53,821 bases of DNA from JABJPE01 sp036340215 (GTDB taxonomy: Bacteria; Pseudomonadota; Gammaproteobacteria; Comchoanobacterales; Comchoanobacteraceae), in assembly GCA_036340215.1 (NCBI GenBank), contig JAYYZF010000058.1, positions 1 through 53,821 of the forward strand. The letters are read 5' to 3'. Positions 44,051 to 53,169 of the stretch are shown here, one piece after another (the stretch's first letter is position 1; every line of letters begins with the position of its first letter). Both the position numbers and the translations under genes were made by a program. Below the pieces are notes generated by a model, which was not told the origin of the DNA, did not search any database, and worked only from the letters and a program-made list of their open reading frames with translations.

Positions 44051-45179
44051 AAAAAACTATCCTTTCCCCAGCATCAATTCCAGAAAGAATTTCTATTGAA
44101 TCAGGCGTAGTCCTACCGACCTTTACCTGTTCAGATAACACCTGACCACTTTTACTAACTTTATTAACAGTTGTAGTATTATTTTTCACTTTAACTGCGT
44201 TAACTGGTACAAAATATTTACCCTGCATATGCTGAGATATCTCAACTTTAGCGCTCATGCCTACATGCACTAATGTAAGAATACTCTCCGATATATTCGG
44301 CACTCTTATTACCACAGGATAACTAACTTCAGTGCCACTACCAGAATTATCTATGTTATATAAATTTAGACTGTCAACAGTACCTTCTAACTCTATACCT
44401 GCGAAGCCATCACCAGTCACAATTACTTTTTGTCCAACATGAATTTTATTGATATCAGTCTCTGGCACAGAAATATTTACTTTAATTTCATCTTGATTTG
44501 CAATCACTCCAACACTATTACCCTTCTTAAGCTCAACACCAGTCATAAGAGTAATTGCGTTTTTTTCAGAGCTTCGCAAAAAAATACCTTTATTATTTGC
44601 CCTGATAGGGATGCTATTATGCATGTTTATAATATTTGTTATTTGAGAAACATCATCTAGTTTTATCTTATTTATATTAGAAATATCTAAACCTATTATA
44701 TTTAGTAAATCTTGGATCTTCGCTTTTGATTTTATAAAGTTTATATAGTCAATATCCCTCATTCTTTTTAAATCAGTATACTCATTCTTAGCAATTATTC
44801 CAGCTTCAAAAAGTTTCTTCTCATTTTTCAACTTTGCTTCAGCTATACTTATTTGGTCTTTATTCTTTAAATAATCAACTATTACTTCTGCAGTGTTATC
44901 ATCCACTCCATTTGATTCTAACTCAAATATAACTTGATCTTTAGCTACAAAATCACCGTAAGCTACATTTATGGTCTTTACTCTTCCTTCTATGGGGCTA
45001 GAAATAGTACTTAAAACTAAAGATTCAATTTTACCAGAATAAAACAAAGAATGATTCTTAGTACTTGGTTGAGCTATAACCTCATGTGAAACAGTAACTT
45101 TATCTTCTTTCTTACATGAAGAGCTTAAAATAATAAAAAAAGATAAAATTAAAAATAAACTAAATTTAAGATAATTCAT
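44043..45179 (-). CDS. HlyD/MacA-type periplasmic adaptor, probable lipoprotein
   Basis: A membrane fusion protein of about 378 residues. I chose the ATG at 45179, which gives a clean N-terminus (MNYLKFSLFLILSFFIILSSSC) with a lipobox-like SSSC and removes a 25-base overlap with the upstream gene; an ATG at 45212 would add 11 residues. Then come a biotinyl-lipoyl half (SPIEGRVKTINVAYGDFVAKDQVIFEL), a helical hairpin at about 95-160, the second lipoyl half, and beta-barrel and membrane-proximal domains. It links the ABC transporter to the TolC-like channel. Confidence 0.88.
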   Translation of the reverse strand: MNYLKFSLFLILSFFIILSSSCKKEDKVTVSHEVIAQPSTKNHSLFYSGKIESLVLSTISSPIEGRVKTINVAYGDFVAKDQVIFELESNGVDDNTAEVIVDYLKNKDQISIAEAKLKNEKKLFEAGIIAKNEYTDLKRMRDIDYINFIKSKAKIQDLLNIIGLDISNINKIKLDDVSQITNIINMHNSIPIRANNKGIFLRSSEKNAITLMTGVELKKGNSVGVIANQDEIKVNISVPETDINKIHVGQKVIVTGDGFAGIELEGTVDSLNLYNIDNSGSGTEVSYPVVIRVPNISESILTLVHVGMSAKVEISQHMQGKYFVPVNAVKVKNNTTTVNKVSKSGQVLSEQVKVGRTTPDSIEILSGIDAGERIVFYD

Positions 45180-45187
45180 AAAAAGAC

Positions 45188-46555
45188 TCACATTGCTAAC
45201 TTTACTTGCCATTTATCTAAAGTCAAACCCAAAAACATGTTAAACTCAGCATAGTTACTATAATATTCAATTCTGTAGTTTATAAGTGCCATTTCACTTT
45301 GCAAATATTTCTGCATTTGTGCTACAACCTCATATGCAGAAGTTTTGCCATATAAGTTACTCTCAAGAGCATTTTCATAGTTTTGCTTTGCATATTTTAA
45401 GTTTAAAACTGCTAAATCTATCTGTTTCTTTTGTGTATTTAAGCTACGTACGAAATTTGTAGTTGTGGCGATAAGATCATTTTCGGCTTTTTTAAGGTTA
45501 ATTTCTGCCTGCTTTAATGAAACTTTGGCTGATACAACGTTATAATCTAAAGATAAATCATTAATTGGGATGCTTGCCGTTAAATTTACAGATTTATTGC
45601 CATCTGCAGTAATTTCTCCACTTAAATCAAGCTTTACTCTTTTATCATCGTTAGACTGCAATAACGTTCTTTTCTTAGAGCGTAAGCTTATCAAATTTTG
45701 CTGAAAATCATAGTTTCCCCTCTTCGCTTGGGCAATTGCATCCTGGAGATCAGGAATACTATCAACCTGTGGCTCGAAGAAAACATCTATTGTTAAACTA
45801 TCAGTGGGCTGTAAACCCAGCATCGTCAAAAGATCATTGAAATTAGACTGCTTTTCCAAAGACTTAGATTCAAGTTGTATTTTATCATTAGTAATTTGTG
45901 CCTCTTGCTGCGCAATATTTGCAGCTGGCATATCTCCAGCAGCTACCTTTAGTCTATATTCATGTAGAGTATCTTTAGAACGCTTCAAAGACAGATATAG
46001 CGCATCTAACTGTTTGTGATCAGACAAAACTTTTAGATACTGCGTCTGTACCTGGTTAATGACACGAGCGACACTATCACGGTAATTAAGCCTATTTATT
46101 TCCTCTTGATCAATAGAATTATCCAAAGAAATAGTATTGATAATAGAACCACTGCCCCGCATTAAGGGTAATGTCGCAACTAAAGACGTTTTATTATTTA
46201 TCGTACCCATCTGATCAGACACATTTATATTTGCTTGTAATTCAAGTCCTGACTTAGTCTTTAGGGTAGTTTTAGGAGTCAAAGAATATATATTTTCATT
46301 ATCTTTACTATTGTAAATGTTACTATCAAGAGAGAATTGGGGAGCAAAATTATTATAGGCTAAACGCAACGAAAACTTGTCGACTACTCTTTGGAGTCTA
46401 CTTACTTCAATAAGAGGATTCTGTACTAGCGCTAAGTCAATAGCATCTTGTAATGATAAAATTTTATCTACGTCTGCTTTAACTATATCTAAACCAAGAA
46501 CTATCAAGACAAAAAATAGCTTTACAGCTAGTAATCTCGTTATATTCTTTCTCAT
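45188..46555 (-). CDS. TolC-family outer-membrane efflux protein
   Basis: An outer-membrane factor of 455 residues from the ATG at 46555, whose N-terminus MRKNITRLLAVKLFFVLIVLG forms a good signal peptide ending near VKA. An ATG at 46633 would add 26 residues that hide the signal; neither start has a strong ribosome site. The two OEP repeats are visible: ILSLQDAIDLALVQNPLIEVSRL with a long coiled-coil, then a second at about 280-430 (LQDAIAQAKRGNYDFQQ). It is first in the exporter operon, followed by adaptor, ATPase and permease. The substrate is unknown; small molecules, peptides or lipids are all possible. Confidence 0.85.
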   Translation of the reverse strand: MRKNITRLLAVKLFFVLIVLGLDIVKADVDKILSLQDAIDLALVQNPLIEVSRLQRVVDKFSLRLAYNNFAPQFSLDSNIYNSKDNENIYSLTPKTTLKTKSGLELQANINVSDQMGTINNKTSLVATLPLMRGSGSIINTISLDNSIDQEEINRLNYRDSVARVINQVQTQYLKVLSDHKQLDALYLSLKRSKDTLHEYRLKVAAGDMPAANIAQQEAQITNDKIQLESKSLEKQSNFNDLLTMLGLQPTDSLTIDVFFEPQVDSIPDLQDAIAQAKRGNYDFQQNLISLRSKKRTLLQSNDDKRVKLDLSGEITADGNKSVNLTASIPINDLSLDYNVVSAKVSLKQAEINLKKAENDLIATTTNFVRSLNTQKKQIDLAVLNLKYAKQNYENALESNLYGKTSAYEVVAQMQKYLQSEMALINYRIEYYSNYAEFNMFLGLTLDKWQVKLAM

Positions 46556-46762
46556 AACTAAAACACTACTCTTCGATGTAGTGAAAATTCGACTCAACAA
46601 AAGATGATGAGACAGCCCTCTTAGGAAATCCATTTACAATTATTTATTAGTTTAACGTAAATTTATCGTGATTACACGGCAAATAAAATAACGAAAACTG
46701 CTTTTGATATAAACAATATGGTTGATAATAACAGAATCTAGAAAACTTTTCAAGCAGCAAAT

Positions 46763-46796
46763 AAAAAAGCGAAGCAACTTCAATGAGTTACTTCGC
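46763..46796 (-). terminator. Strong intrinsic terminator of the small orphan gene
   Basis: On the minus strand GCGAAG-T-AACT pairs with AGTT-G-CTTCGC around a six-base loop (46769-46796), followed by six T (46763-46768). It lies 42 bases after the stop of the gene at 46839, which it should terminate, isolating that gene from the exporter operon. The remaining spacer to 46634 shows nothing else. Confidence 0.85.
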
Positions 46797-46838
46797 CTTA
46801 ATATGTTAAAAATTTTTAAATATATTTAAAAATAGATA

Positions 46839-47123
46839 TTAGATACCAAAATCTGTAGAAACAACTGGTCTACTGTTATTTGCTTCTCTCGTATTCTCAT
46901 CAGCTAAAACTGAGCAAGGGTTTCCTGAACGCAATGATCTATTAAATTCCTTAGTGAATTCACCAGCAAGATCTTTACTCGCTGTAGGAAATAATGGAGG
47001 GAATTCAATAATTGTAGCCTCATTACTAGCTTTAGCATTACGGTGATGAATAGATCCAGGAGTGCATCTATTTGCTCTTATTGTTGGTGCAGGTGTTGAG
47101 TAGGGATTATGTTCGTTGTTCAT
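46839..47123 (-). CDS. Small orphan protein, polar, of unknown function
   Basis: A protein of 94 residues from the ATG at 47123, which has GAGG at good distance; the open frame continues 13 codons further upstream without such a site. It is rich in Asn, Pro, Thr and Arg, has two Cys (NRCTPGS and GNPCSVL) and no signal peptide or TM segment. It begins MNNEHNPYSTPAPTIRAN. I do not recognise it. It has its own terminator, which argues for a real, independently expressed gene. Confidence 0.65.
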   Translation of the reverse strand: MNNEHNPYSTPAPTIRANRCTPGSIHHRNAKASNEATIIEFPPLFPTASKDLAGEFTKEFNRSLRSGNPCSVLADENTREANNSRPVVSTDFGI

Positions 47124-47228
47124 GTAAGTTCCTCGTATATGAAAATTATCTTTGAGATACAAAATATACTAAATTAAGAGAACCAAACCTTAAGGCAAGA
47201 TTAAGAAACATGACTTTTTTGCGTACCT

Positions 47229-48752
47229 TTAGCTAAAAATAAGCTTTAACGCGGCAGAAAATGCAAAAAAAGCAATGCAAAAACCAAAAGCAGCACCTAG
47301 TAGGAAAGTATATTTACTACCGGCTGACTTATCCGCTACTGTAACATTTGCTGGTTGCTTGTTACTTGAATACTTCTCTAGTAAGTTAAATATTAAATCA
47401 GGTACTTCAGGTGAATTTTCTAACCAAAAAGGGATCTTGTCTTTAGTTTTAATATAAGCACCCTTTAAACCTACTCTTTCTTTCACCCATTCTTCAAGAT
47501 AAGGTTTGGCAGTATCCCATAAGTTTAACTGGGGATATAAACGTGAGCCCAAGGCCTCAACAGCAAACAAAGTTTTTTGTAATAAGATTAGCTGAGGTTG
47601 GACTGTCATTTTATATTTCTTCGCTGTATTAAAGAGGTTTAAGAGCAGTTTTCCAAAACATATTTCTTGTAATGGTCTAGCAAAGACTGGCTCACATACA
47701 GCACGAATATCCATCTCGAATTGATCTACTCTTGTATCTGCCGGGACCCAGCCAGAATCAACATGTAATTGAGCAACCTTACCATAGTCTCTCTTAAAAA
47801 AGGCTAGGAAGTTTTCAGCAATATAACGCTGATCCATTTCACTTAATGCTCCTACTATACCAAAATCAACCGCGATATAACGAGGGTTTTTAGCGTCGGA
47901 AATATCCACAAAGATATTGCCTGGATGCATATCAGCATGAAAGAATCTATCCTTGAAAACTTGGCTGAAAAAAATCTCTACCCCAATTTTTGCTAACTTT
48001 TCCAGATCAACTTCAGATTTTTTTAAGGCAGCTATATCTCCAATACTGATACCACTAATACGCTCTAATACTAATATTTCTTTTGTAGAATAATCCCAAT
48101 AAATTTTGGGAACATAGAGAAATTTACTTTCTAAAGAATTTCTTCTAATCTGAGACGCATTGCCACCTTCTCTTACTAAATCAAGTTCATTTAATATATT
48201 ATGTTCAAACTCAGCAATTACATCAGGTAACTTCATTCTACTAGAACCTGACAAAAATGGGGTAATTAACTTAGTACACATCCTCATAAGAGCAATATCA
48301 CTTTTAATAATTTTAGCTATATTTGGACGCAGTATTTTTATAACTACTTTTTCACCAGATTTAAGTGTAGCCGCATGGACTTGAGCAACAGATGCTGAGG
48401 CTAAGGGTCGGGATGAGAAACTTTTGAAATTTGTCTTAATGGCTGCATCAAGCTCCCTCTCAATTATTTCCTCAGCTTTTTCGCTAGAAAAAGGTTTAAC
48501 CTTATCCTGTAACTTTGCTAACTCGACGACATAGTTAGCTGGTAGCATATCATGCCGAGTTGAAAGAATTTGACCGAATTTTACGTATATAGGTCCTAAT
48601 GCCTCAAGCGCATCTTTTAAACGCTGCTCTTTTGTTTTTTTTCGAGAAACAAACAAAGAACTTGGACATACCCACTTGGGAAGTATCAGTTGATCTAAAC
48701 CATAGTAAAAACAGACAGCAATTACCTTTATGATTCTAAATAACGCAAACAT
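47229..48752 (-). CDS. ubiB: Ubiquinone biosynthesis accessory kinase-like protein UbiB
   Basis: A 507-residue atypical kinase-like ATPase required for ubiquinone synthesis. The family KxGQ motif is YVKFGQILSTRHDMLP at about residue 52, followed by the Ala-rich nucleotide loop ASASVAQVHAA, KILRPNI, and the catalytic HADMHPGNIFV and AVDFGIVG motifs. One or two C-terminal TM helices (FLLGAAFGFCIAFFAF) anchor it in the inner membrane. It begins one base after the ubiJ stop. Confidence 0.95.
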   Translation of the reverse strand: MFALFRIIKVIAVCFYYGLDQLILPKWVCPSSLFVSRKKTKEQRLKDALEALGPIYVKFGQILSTRHDMLPANYVVELAKLQDKVKPFSSEKAEEIIERELDAAIKTNFKSFSSRPLASASVAQVHAATLKSGEKVVIKILRPNIAKIIKSDIALMRMCTKLITPFLSGSSRMKLPDVIAEFEHNILNELDLVREGGNASQIRRNSLESKFLYVPKIYWDYSTKEILVLERISGISIGDIAALKKSEVDLEKLAKIGVEIFFSQVFKDRFFHADMHPGNIFVDISDAKNPRYIAVDFGIVGALSEMDQRYIAENFLAFFKRDYGKVAQLHVDSGWVPADTRVDQFEMDIRAVCEPVFARPLQEICFGKLLLNLFNTAKKYKMTVQPQLILLQKTLFAVEALGSRLYPQLNLWDTAKPYLEEWVKERVGLKGAYIKTKDKIPFWLENSPEVPDLIFNLLEKYSSNKQPANVTVADKSAGSKYTFLLGAAFGFCIAFFAFSAALKLIFS

Positions 48753-48753
48753 A

Positions 48754-49362
48754 TCAACTCTCTTTTTTATTTTTTAAACGTTCCACACGCTGCGATGCTC
48801 GAGCAACATCATCTCTTAGTATAGCAACTTCATCTGAGAATTCTTCAAAACTAAGCTTCGCAGGTATCAAAGAAATCTCATCCAACAAAAAATCCTTAAT
48901 ATTCTCACGTGTATTATCTGTAATATTATCACATACTTTTTTTGTTGATTTTAATAAATTAATTACCATTTCAGCTGGAACATCTCCAATCTTAGTACTT
49001 AAATACTGGCTCCAATCTATTTCTGTCTTTCTCAAGATCGATAATAATTTTGAAACAACACCAATATCGCCTGTAATATGTATCCCACTTGTAGATTCCT
49101 TAGCATCACTTAAATTCCTGACAGCTTCTAGAAAACTAAAAGCAGAGCCAGTAACTTTAGTTATATCTGTATCATCAGAAAGTTCATCTATTATTAATAA
49201 ACCTTGAGGAACAAACTTGAAATAAATATTCAAGTTAATTCCTGTGAGCTCTATAGCAATAATTTTATTATTAAAACTAGCTAGATCCTCTCTAAGAACA
49301 TCATCTGCTGCAATTACCGAATTAATAATAGTACTAAGCTTATCTTTTATTATTCTTGGCAT
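48754..49362 (-). CDS. ubiJ: Ubiquinone biosynthesis accessory factor UbiJ (SCP2 domain)
   Basis: A 202-residue soluble protein with an N-terminal SCP2-like lipid-binding domain (IAIELTGINLNIYFKFVPQG, GIHITGDIGVVSKLL) and a charged C-terminal coiled coil (DDVARASQRVERLKNKK). UbiJ scaffolds the aerobic ubiquinone complex with UbiK. The sequence is poorly conserved, so the call rests largely on domain order and on its place between ubiE and ubiB, the standard gammaproteobacterial order. Its ATG overlaps the ubiE stop by one base. Confidence 0.88.
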   Translation of the reverse strand: MPRIIKDKLSTIINSVIAADDVLREDLASFNNKIIAIELTGINLNIYFKFVPQGLLIIDELSDDTDITKVTGSAFSFLEAVRNLSDAKESTSGIHITGDIGVVSKLLSILRKTEIDWSQYLSTKIGDVPAEMVINLLKSTKKVCDNITDNTRENIKDFLLDEISLIPAKLSFEEFSDEVAILRDDVARASQRVERLKNKKES

Positions 49363-50117
49363 TAAATCTTATACCCCCTATGAATTGCCACAACTCCAGA
49401 CATAATATTCGTAACATCACATTTTGCAAACCCTGCCTCGTAAAACCACCCTAGTAACTTTTCTTGGTTTGGATGCCTTTTTATAGACTCCACTAAATAT
49501 TTATAGCTAGCTTTATCCTTTACAAAAAAATCCCCCATTTTGGGAATAACTTTCAAAGAATAACTGTCATATAATGTTGCCAATAAATTATTCCTGGGTT
49601 GTGAAAACTCCATTATCAGAACTACACCGCCTGGCTTTAAAATCCTGTTTATTTCACTTAGCGCTTTTCGCTTATCAGTAACATTACGCAAGCCGAAACC
49701 CATTGTAACAATATCGAAATAATTGGACTCAAATGGCAAATTTTCAGCATCTGCCAAGACTTTGTTAGCAATATCTGCACATCCATGGTCTAACATCTTA
49801 TCCCACCCAATATTGAGCATTTCTGCGTTAATATCTGAGAGAGTTATTGACCCACTTTTTCCTAAATGTTGGGCAAATAATAATGCAATATCACCTGTAC
49901 CTGAAGCAAGATCACAGACCTTGGCATCAGGCTTAATATTCGCTAATCTTAGCAAGTATCTTTTCCAAGCTCTGTGTAAACCAAATGACATGATATCATT
50001 CATGTAATCATATTTTGGCGCTACTCTACTAAAAATATTCGCAACCTTTTTGGTTTTAGATGCTGCCGGAATATCAGCAAAACCGAAGTCAACTTTTTTA
50101 TGTTCCTTGGAAGCCAT
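49362..50117 (-). CDS. ubiE: Demethylmenaquinone/2-polyprenyl-6-methoxybenzoquinol methyltransferase
   Basis: A 251-residue SAM-dependent C-methyltransferase of ubiquinone (and menaquinone) synthesis. VFSRVAPKYDYMNDIMSFGLHRAWK near the N-terminus, VCDLASGTGDIALLFA (SAM motif I), MGFGLRNVTDKRKAL and LKPGGVVLIMEFS are the UbiE signatures. AGGA precedes the ATG. It starts the ubiE-ubiJ-ubiB group about 60 bases after nuoN. Confidence 0.96.
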   Translation of the reverse strand: MASKEHKKVDFGFADIPAASKTKKVANIFSRVAPKYDYMNDIMSFGLHRAWKRYLLRLANIKPDAKVCDLASGTGDIALLFAQHLGKSGSITLSDINAEMLNIGWDKMLDHGCADIANKVLADAENLPFESNYFDIVTMGFGLRNVTDKRKALSEINRILKPGGVVLIMEFSQPRNNLLATLYDSYSLKVIPKMGDFFVKDKASYKYLVESIKRHPNQEKLLGWFYEAGFAKCDVTNIMSGVVAIHRGYKI

Positions 50118-50180
50118 AGAATCCTAAAAAATTAAAATATTTATATTTTACATTTAAATTAACAATTAACAAACGTAATT

Positions 50181-51629
50181 TTAAAACATGAGTGTTAAAT
50201 TATGACTTAACTTTAATAACTGTGCTGGAAATAAGCCCACTATAATCAAAGTAAATACATTCAAAAATAATAAAGCAATACCTGCGTGGGTAGCAAGAAT
50301 CTCAAATCTACTTCCTGATTCCTCCTCAAAATAAGAGAACTTTATTATCTTAATGTAATAAAAGGCACCCAATAATGTGAAAAGAATGGCAATTGTTGCT
50401 AGATAAGTTAGATTAGACTTGATTAAAGCATCAAATATTGCTAGCTTTGCCATGAAACCGACTATTGGTGGCACACCAGCTAAAGAAAATAACATTAGCA
50501 TGATTAAAAATGATATACCTGGATAGAAATAATGAAGTCCTGTAAAATCTGAGATTTTTTCGATATAGCCTTTTTTATAGCCGATACTTAAGATTGCGCC
50601 AAAAACAGCAAGGTTAGTTAATACGTATATGAACATGTAGAACATTGATGCGGCATAGCCACCATTATCAACAACTACTATACCAAGTAGCATGTATCCC
50701 ATGTGAGCAATGGACGAATAAGCTAATAAACGTCTTAAGTTATGCTGAGTCAAAGCCAATGTATTTCCAACAACAATGGAAAAAATGCTTATTATTATAA
50801 ATATTTTACTCCAGAGAAAACTAAATGGAGACAAAGCAAAAGTAAATAATCTTATAAGCACACTAAACACGGCTATTTTTGGTAAAGTTGCAATCAACAT
50901 CGTCACGGGTAGTGGAGCGCCCTCATATACATCAGGGGCCCACATGTGAAATGGAACAAGACTTAACTTAAAAGCAAAGCCAGAGACAATGAATACTATA
51001 GCTAATGGTACTAAATATCCTGAAAGATCGTTGCTTAAAAGAAGTGACATTTTAATATCTGTAAATGCTAACGCCCCAGTTGCACCATATATCAAAGAAA
51101 AACCATATAGGAGCAGGCAAGAAGCTAATGCCCCTGTCACAAAATACTTTAGTGCAGCTTCAACACATGCTGGTTTATCTCGCCAAAGTGCAACAAGGGC
51201 GTATATAGGTAGAGACATTAATTCTACGCCAAGAAATACTATTAGTAGATTAGATGCAGAGGGTAAGACAAACATGCCTAGCAAAGATAATAACAAAAGT
51301 AAATAGTAGTCCCCTACTATATCACCTAAGCTTAAAACAAACCCACGAGCATAACAATTTAACACCATTAAACCTAGCACAAGAAATGCTTTGATGACTA
51401 TAGCAAAATTATCCAGCTCCCAAAGACCATTAAAATAAATACCAAAGTCACCTCGATAAAAAACTGCAGCGCATGCTAAAAATGTTATAGCACAACTAAG
51501 TTGGCTTGAATAATAGACATTCACTGCCATACTTGACTGTGAAAATAAACGAAATAAAATGCTAACACAAATACCTAACAAAAGTAACATCTCGGGTATA
51601 ATCGCAAAAAAATCAGTTGTTAAAAGCAT
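50181..51629 (-). CDS. nuoN: NADH-quinone oxidoreductase subunit N
   Basis: A 482-residue antiporter-like membrane subunit of complex I with about 14 TM helices. LLIVFLGVELMSLPIYALVA carries the TM5 Glu, KLSLVPFHMWAPDVYEGAPLPV the TM7 Lys and the broken-helix region, and LTQHNLRRLLAYSSIAHMGYMLLG the family hallmark. AGAGG lies before the ATG. It is the last gene of the nuo operon, ten bases after nuoM. Confidence 0.96.
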   Translation of the reverse strand: MLLTTDFFAIIPEMLLLLGICVSILFRLFSQSSMAVNVYYSSQLSCAITFLACAAVFYRGDFGIYFNGLWELDNFAIVIKAFLVLGLMVLNCYARGFVLSLGDIVGDYYLLLLLSLLGMFVLPSASNLLIVFLGVELMSLPIYALVALWRDKPACVEAALKYFVTGALASCLLLYGFSLIYGATGALAFTDIKMSLLLSNDLSGYLVPLAIVFIVSGFAFKLSLVPFHMWAPDVYEGAPLPVTMLIATLPKIAVFSVLIRLFTFALSPFSFLWSKIFIIISIFSIVVGNTLALTQHNLRRLLAYSSIAHMGYMLLGIVVVDNGGYAASMFYMFIYVLTNLAVFGAILSIGYKKGYIEKISDFTGLHYFYPGISFLIMLMLFSLAGVPPIVGFMAKLAIFDALIKSNLTYLATIAILFTLLGAFYYIKIIKFSYFEEESGSRFEILATHAGIALLFLNVFTLIIVGLFPAQLLKLSHNLTLMF

Positions 51630-51639
51630 CTCTACCTCT

Positions 51640-53157
51640 TTATAAAATTAATTTTGATTTGAAAGAAGCCGCGAGCAAGTTGTTTATAGTCGCATGCATA
51701 GGCTTAAGTAAAAAATCAGGATAAACACCTATTACAAAAATGGCTACTACTAGCAACCACAAAACTAGTTTTTCATGATGATTGACATCCGTAAGCGGCC
51801 CAGATAATTTTGGACCTACTACACCATAAAAAACTCTTTTATACATCCACAGGGTGTATGAAGCAGAAATAATTAAAGTGACAGCCGCAGTGAAGGATAT
51901 CCAAAAGTTTGCTTTTAAAACTCCGAGTATTATCATGAATTCTCCAACGAACCCAGAAGTTCCAGGAAGTCCAACATTTGCTAAAGCAAATATCATAAAA
52001 AAGGCAGCAAAATATGGCATTTTAGTGGCAAGTCCACCAAAGTCCGAAATACTTCTAGTATGTACCTTTTCATATATTATACCAAAAGCCAGAAACATGG
52101 CTCCTGAGCCAAAGGCATGAGCAATCATCTGAATCATCGCACCTTCAAGAACCACAGCAGCATCAGCATAATGCGAAGTAACTCTAAAAATATTGTATAT
52201 AACGAATAATCCCAGAGTAACAAAACCCATATGAGCAACTGATGAATATGCGATTAATCTTTTCATATCAGTTTGTGCTAGAGCAACCGCACCAATGTAA
52301 ACGACAGCGATTAAAGAAACTATGACCATTATATTTGATAAGTAAAGACAAGCGTCAGGAACTATAGGCAGGCAAAACCTAAAAAAACCATAAGCACCAA
52401 CTTTTAGCATTAATGCTGCTAATATTATCGAACCGCCGGCAGGTGCTTGCGTATGAGCATCTGGTAACCACGTATGTATTGGCCACATAGGAACTTTAAC
52501 CCCAAATGATAATAAAAACGCAATAAAAATTAAAATCTGTTCTAGAAATGATAATTTAATAACGTAGAAAGAGGCTATATCAAAATTTTTCGCAACTGTC
52601 CCCAAGTATAAAATTGATATCAACAATAACGTAGAACCAAGAAAAGTATAGAGGAAAAATTTAATAGCAGCATAAGATCTATCTTCACTTCCCCAGATTC
52701 CTATACAGAGATACATCGGAATTAACATTGCTTCCCAGAAGATAAAATATAATATCGCATCAGTTGCACAAAATACTCCGTAGATTGTAGCTTGTATTAT
52801 CAAGAAAACAGCATAATATTCTGCTATGTTTTTTTTGATAAGTTGCCAAGCAGCCAAAACTACCAGTAAATGAGTATAAGAAGTTAGAGCAACCAAAGGC
52901 ATAGATATCCCATCAACACCTACGCTATACTTCACATTAAGTAATGGAATCCACACATAGCTTTCAACAAACTGCATTGAAGCTAATTCAGGATTGAAGT
53001 TTTGATACATTAAAATAGACAATGACAAAGTTATCAAAGTAACTAAAAGAGTTAACCAACGCACAAAACTAGCAGATCTCTGGTTACCCCAAACTAAAAT
53101 AATTGTTGCTGCAACTACTGGCAACCATATCAATGAACTTAATAGCGGGTAAGTCAT
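51640..53157 (-). CDS. nuoM: NADH-quinone oxidoreductase subunit M
   Basis: A 505-residue proton-pumping subunit of complex I. LYFIFWEAMLIPMYLCIGIWG carries the conserved TM5 Glu, FGVKVPMWPIHTWLPDAHTQAPAGGS the TM7 Lys and helix break, and QTDMKRLIAYSSVAHMGFVTLG the TM10 segment. About 14 TM helices are visible. Its length is normal. It begins 12 bases after the nuoL stop. Confidence 0.97.
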   Translation of the reverse strand: MTYPLLSSLIWLPVVAATIILVWGNQRSASFVRWLTLLVTLITLSLSILMYQNFNPELASMQFVESYVWIPLLNVKYSVGVDGISMPLVALTSYTHLLVVLAAWQLIKKNIAEYYAVFLIIQATIYGVFCATDAILYFIFWEAMLIPMYLCIGIWGSEDRSYAAIKFFLYTFLGSTLLLISILYLGTVAKNFDIASFYVIKLSFLEQILIFIAFLLSFGVKVPMWPIHTWLPDAHTQAPAGGSIILAALMLKVGAYGFFRFCLPIVPDACLYLSNIMVIVSLIAVVYIGAVALAQTDMKRLIAYSSVAHMGFVTLGLFVIYNIFRVTSHYADAAVVLEGAMIQMIAHAFGSGAMFLAFGIIYEKVHTRSISDFGGLATKMPYFAAFFMIFALANVGLPGTSGFVGEFMIILGVLKANFWISFTAAVTLIISASYTLWMYKRVFYGVVGPKLSGPLTDVNHHEKLVLWLLVVAIFVIGVYPDFLLKPMHATINNLLAASFKSKLIL

Positions 53158-53169
53158 TAAAATATGCTC

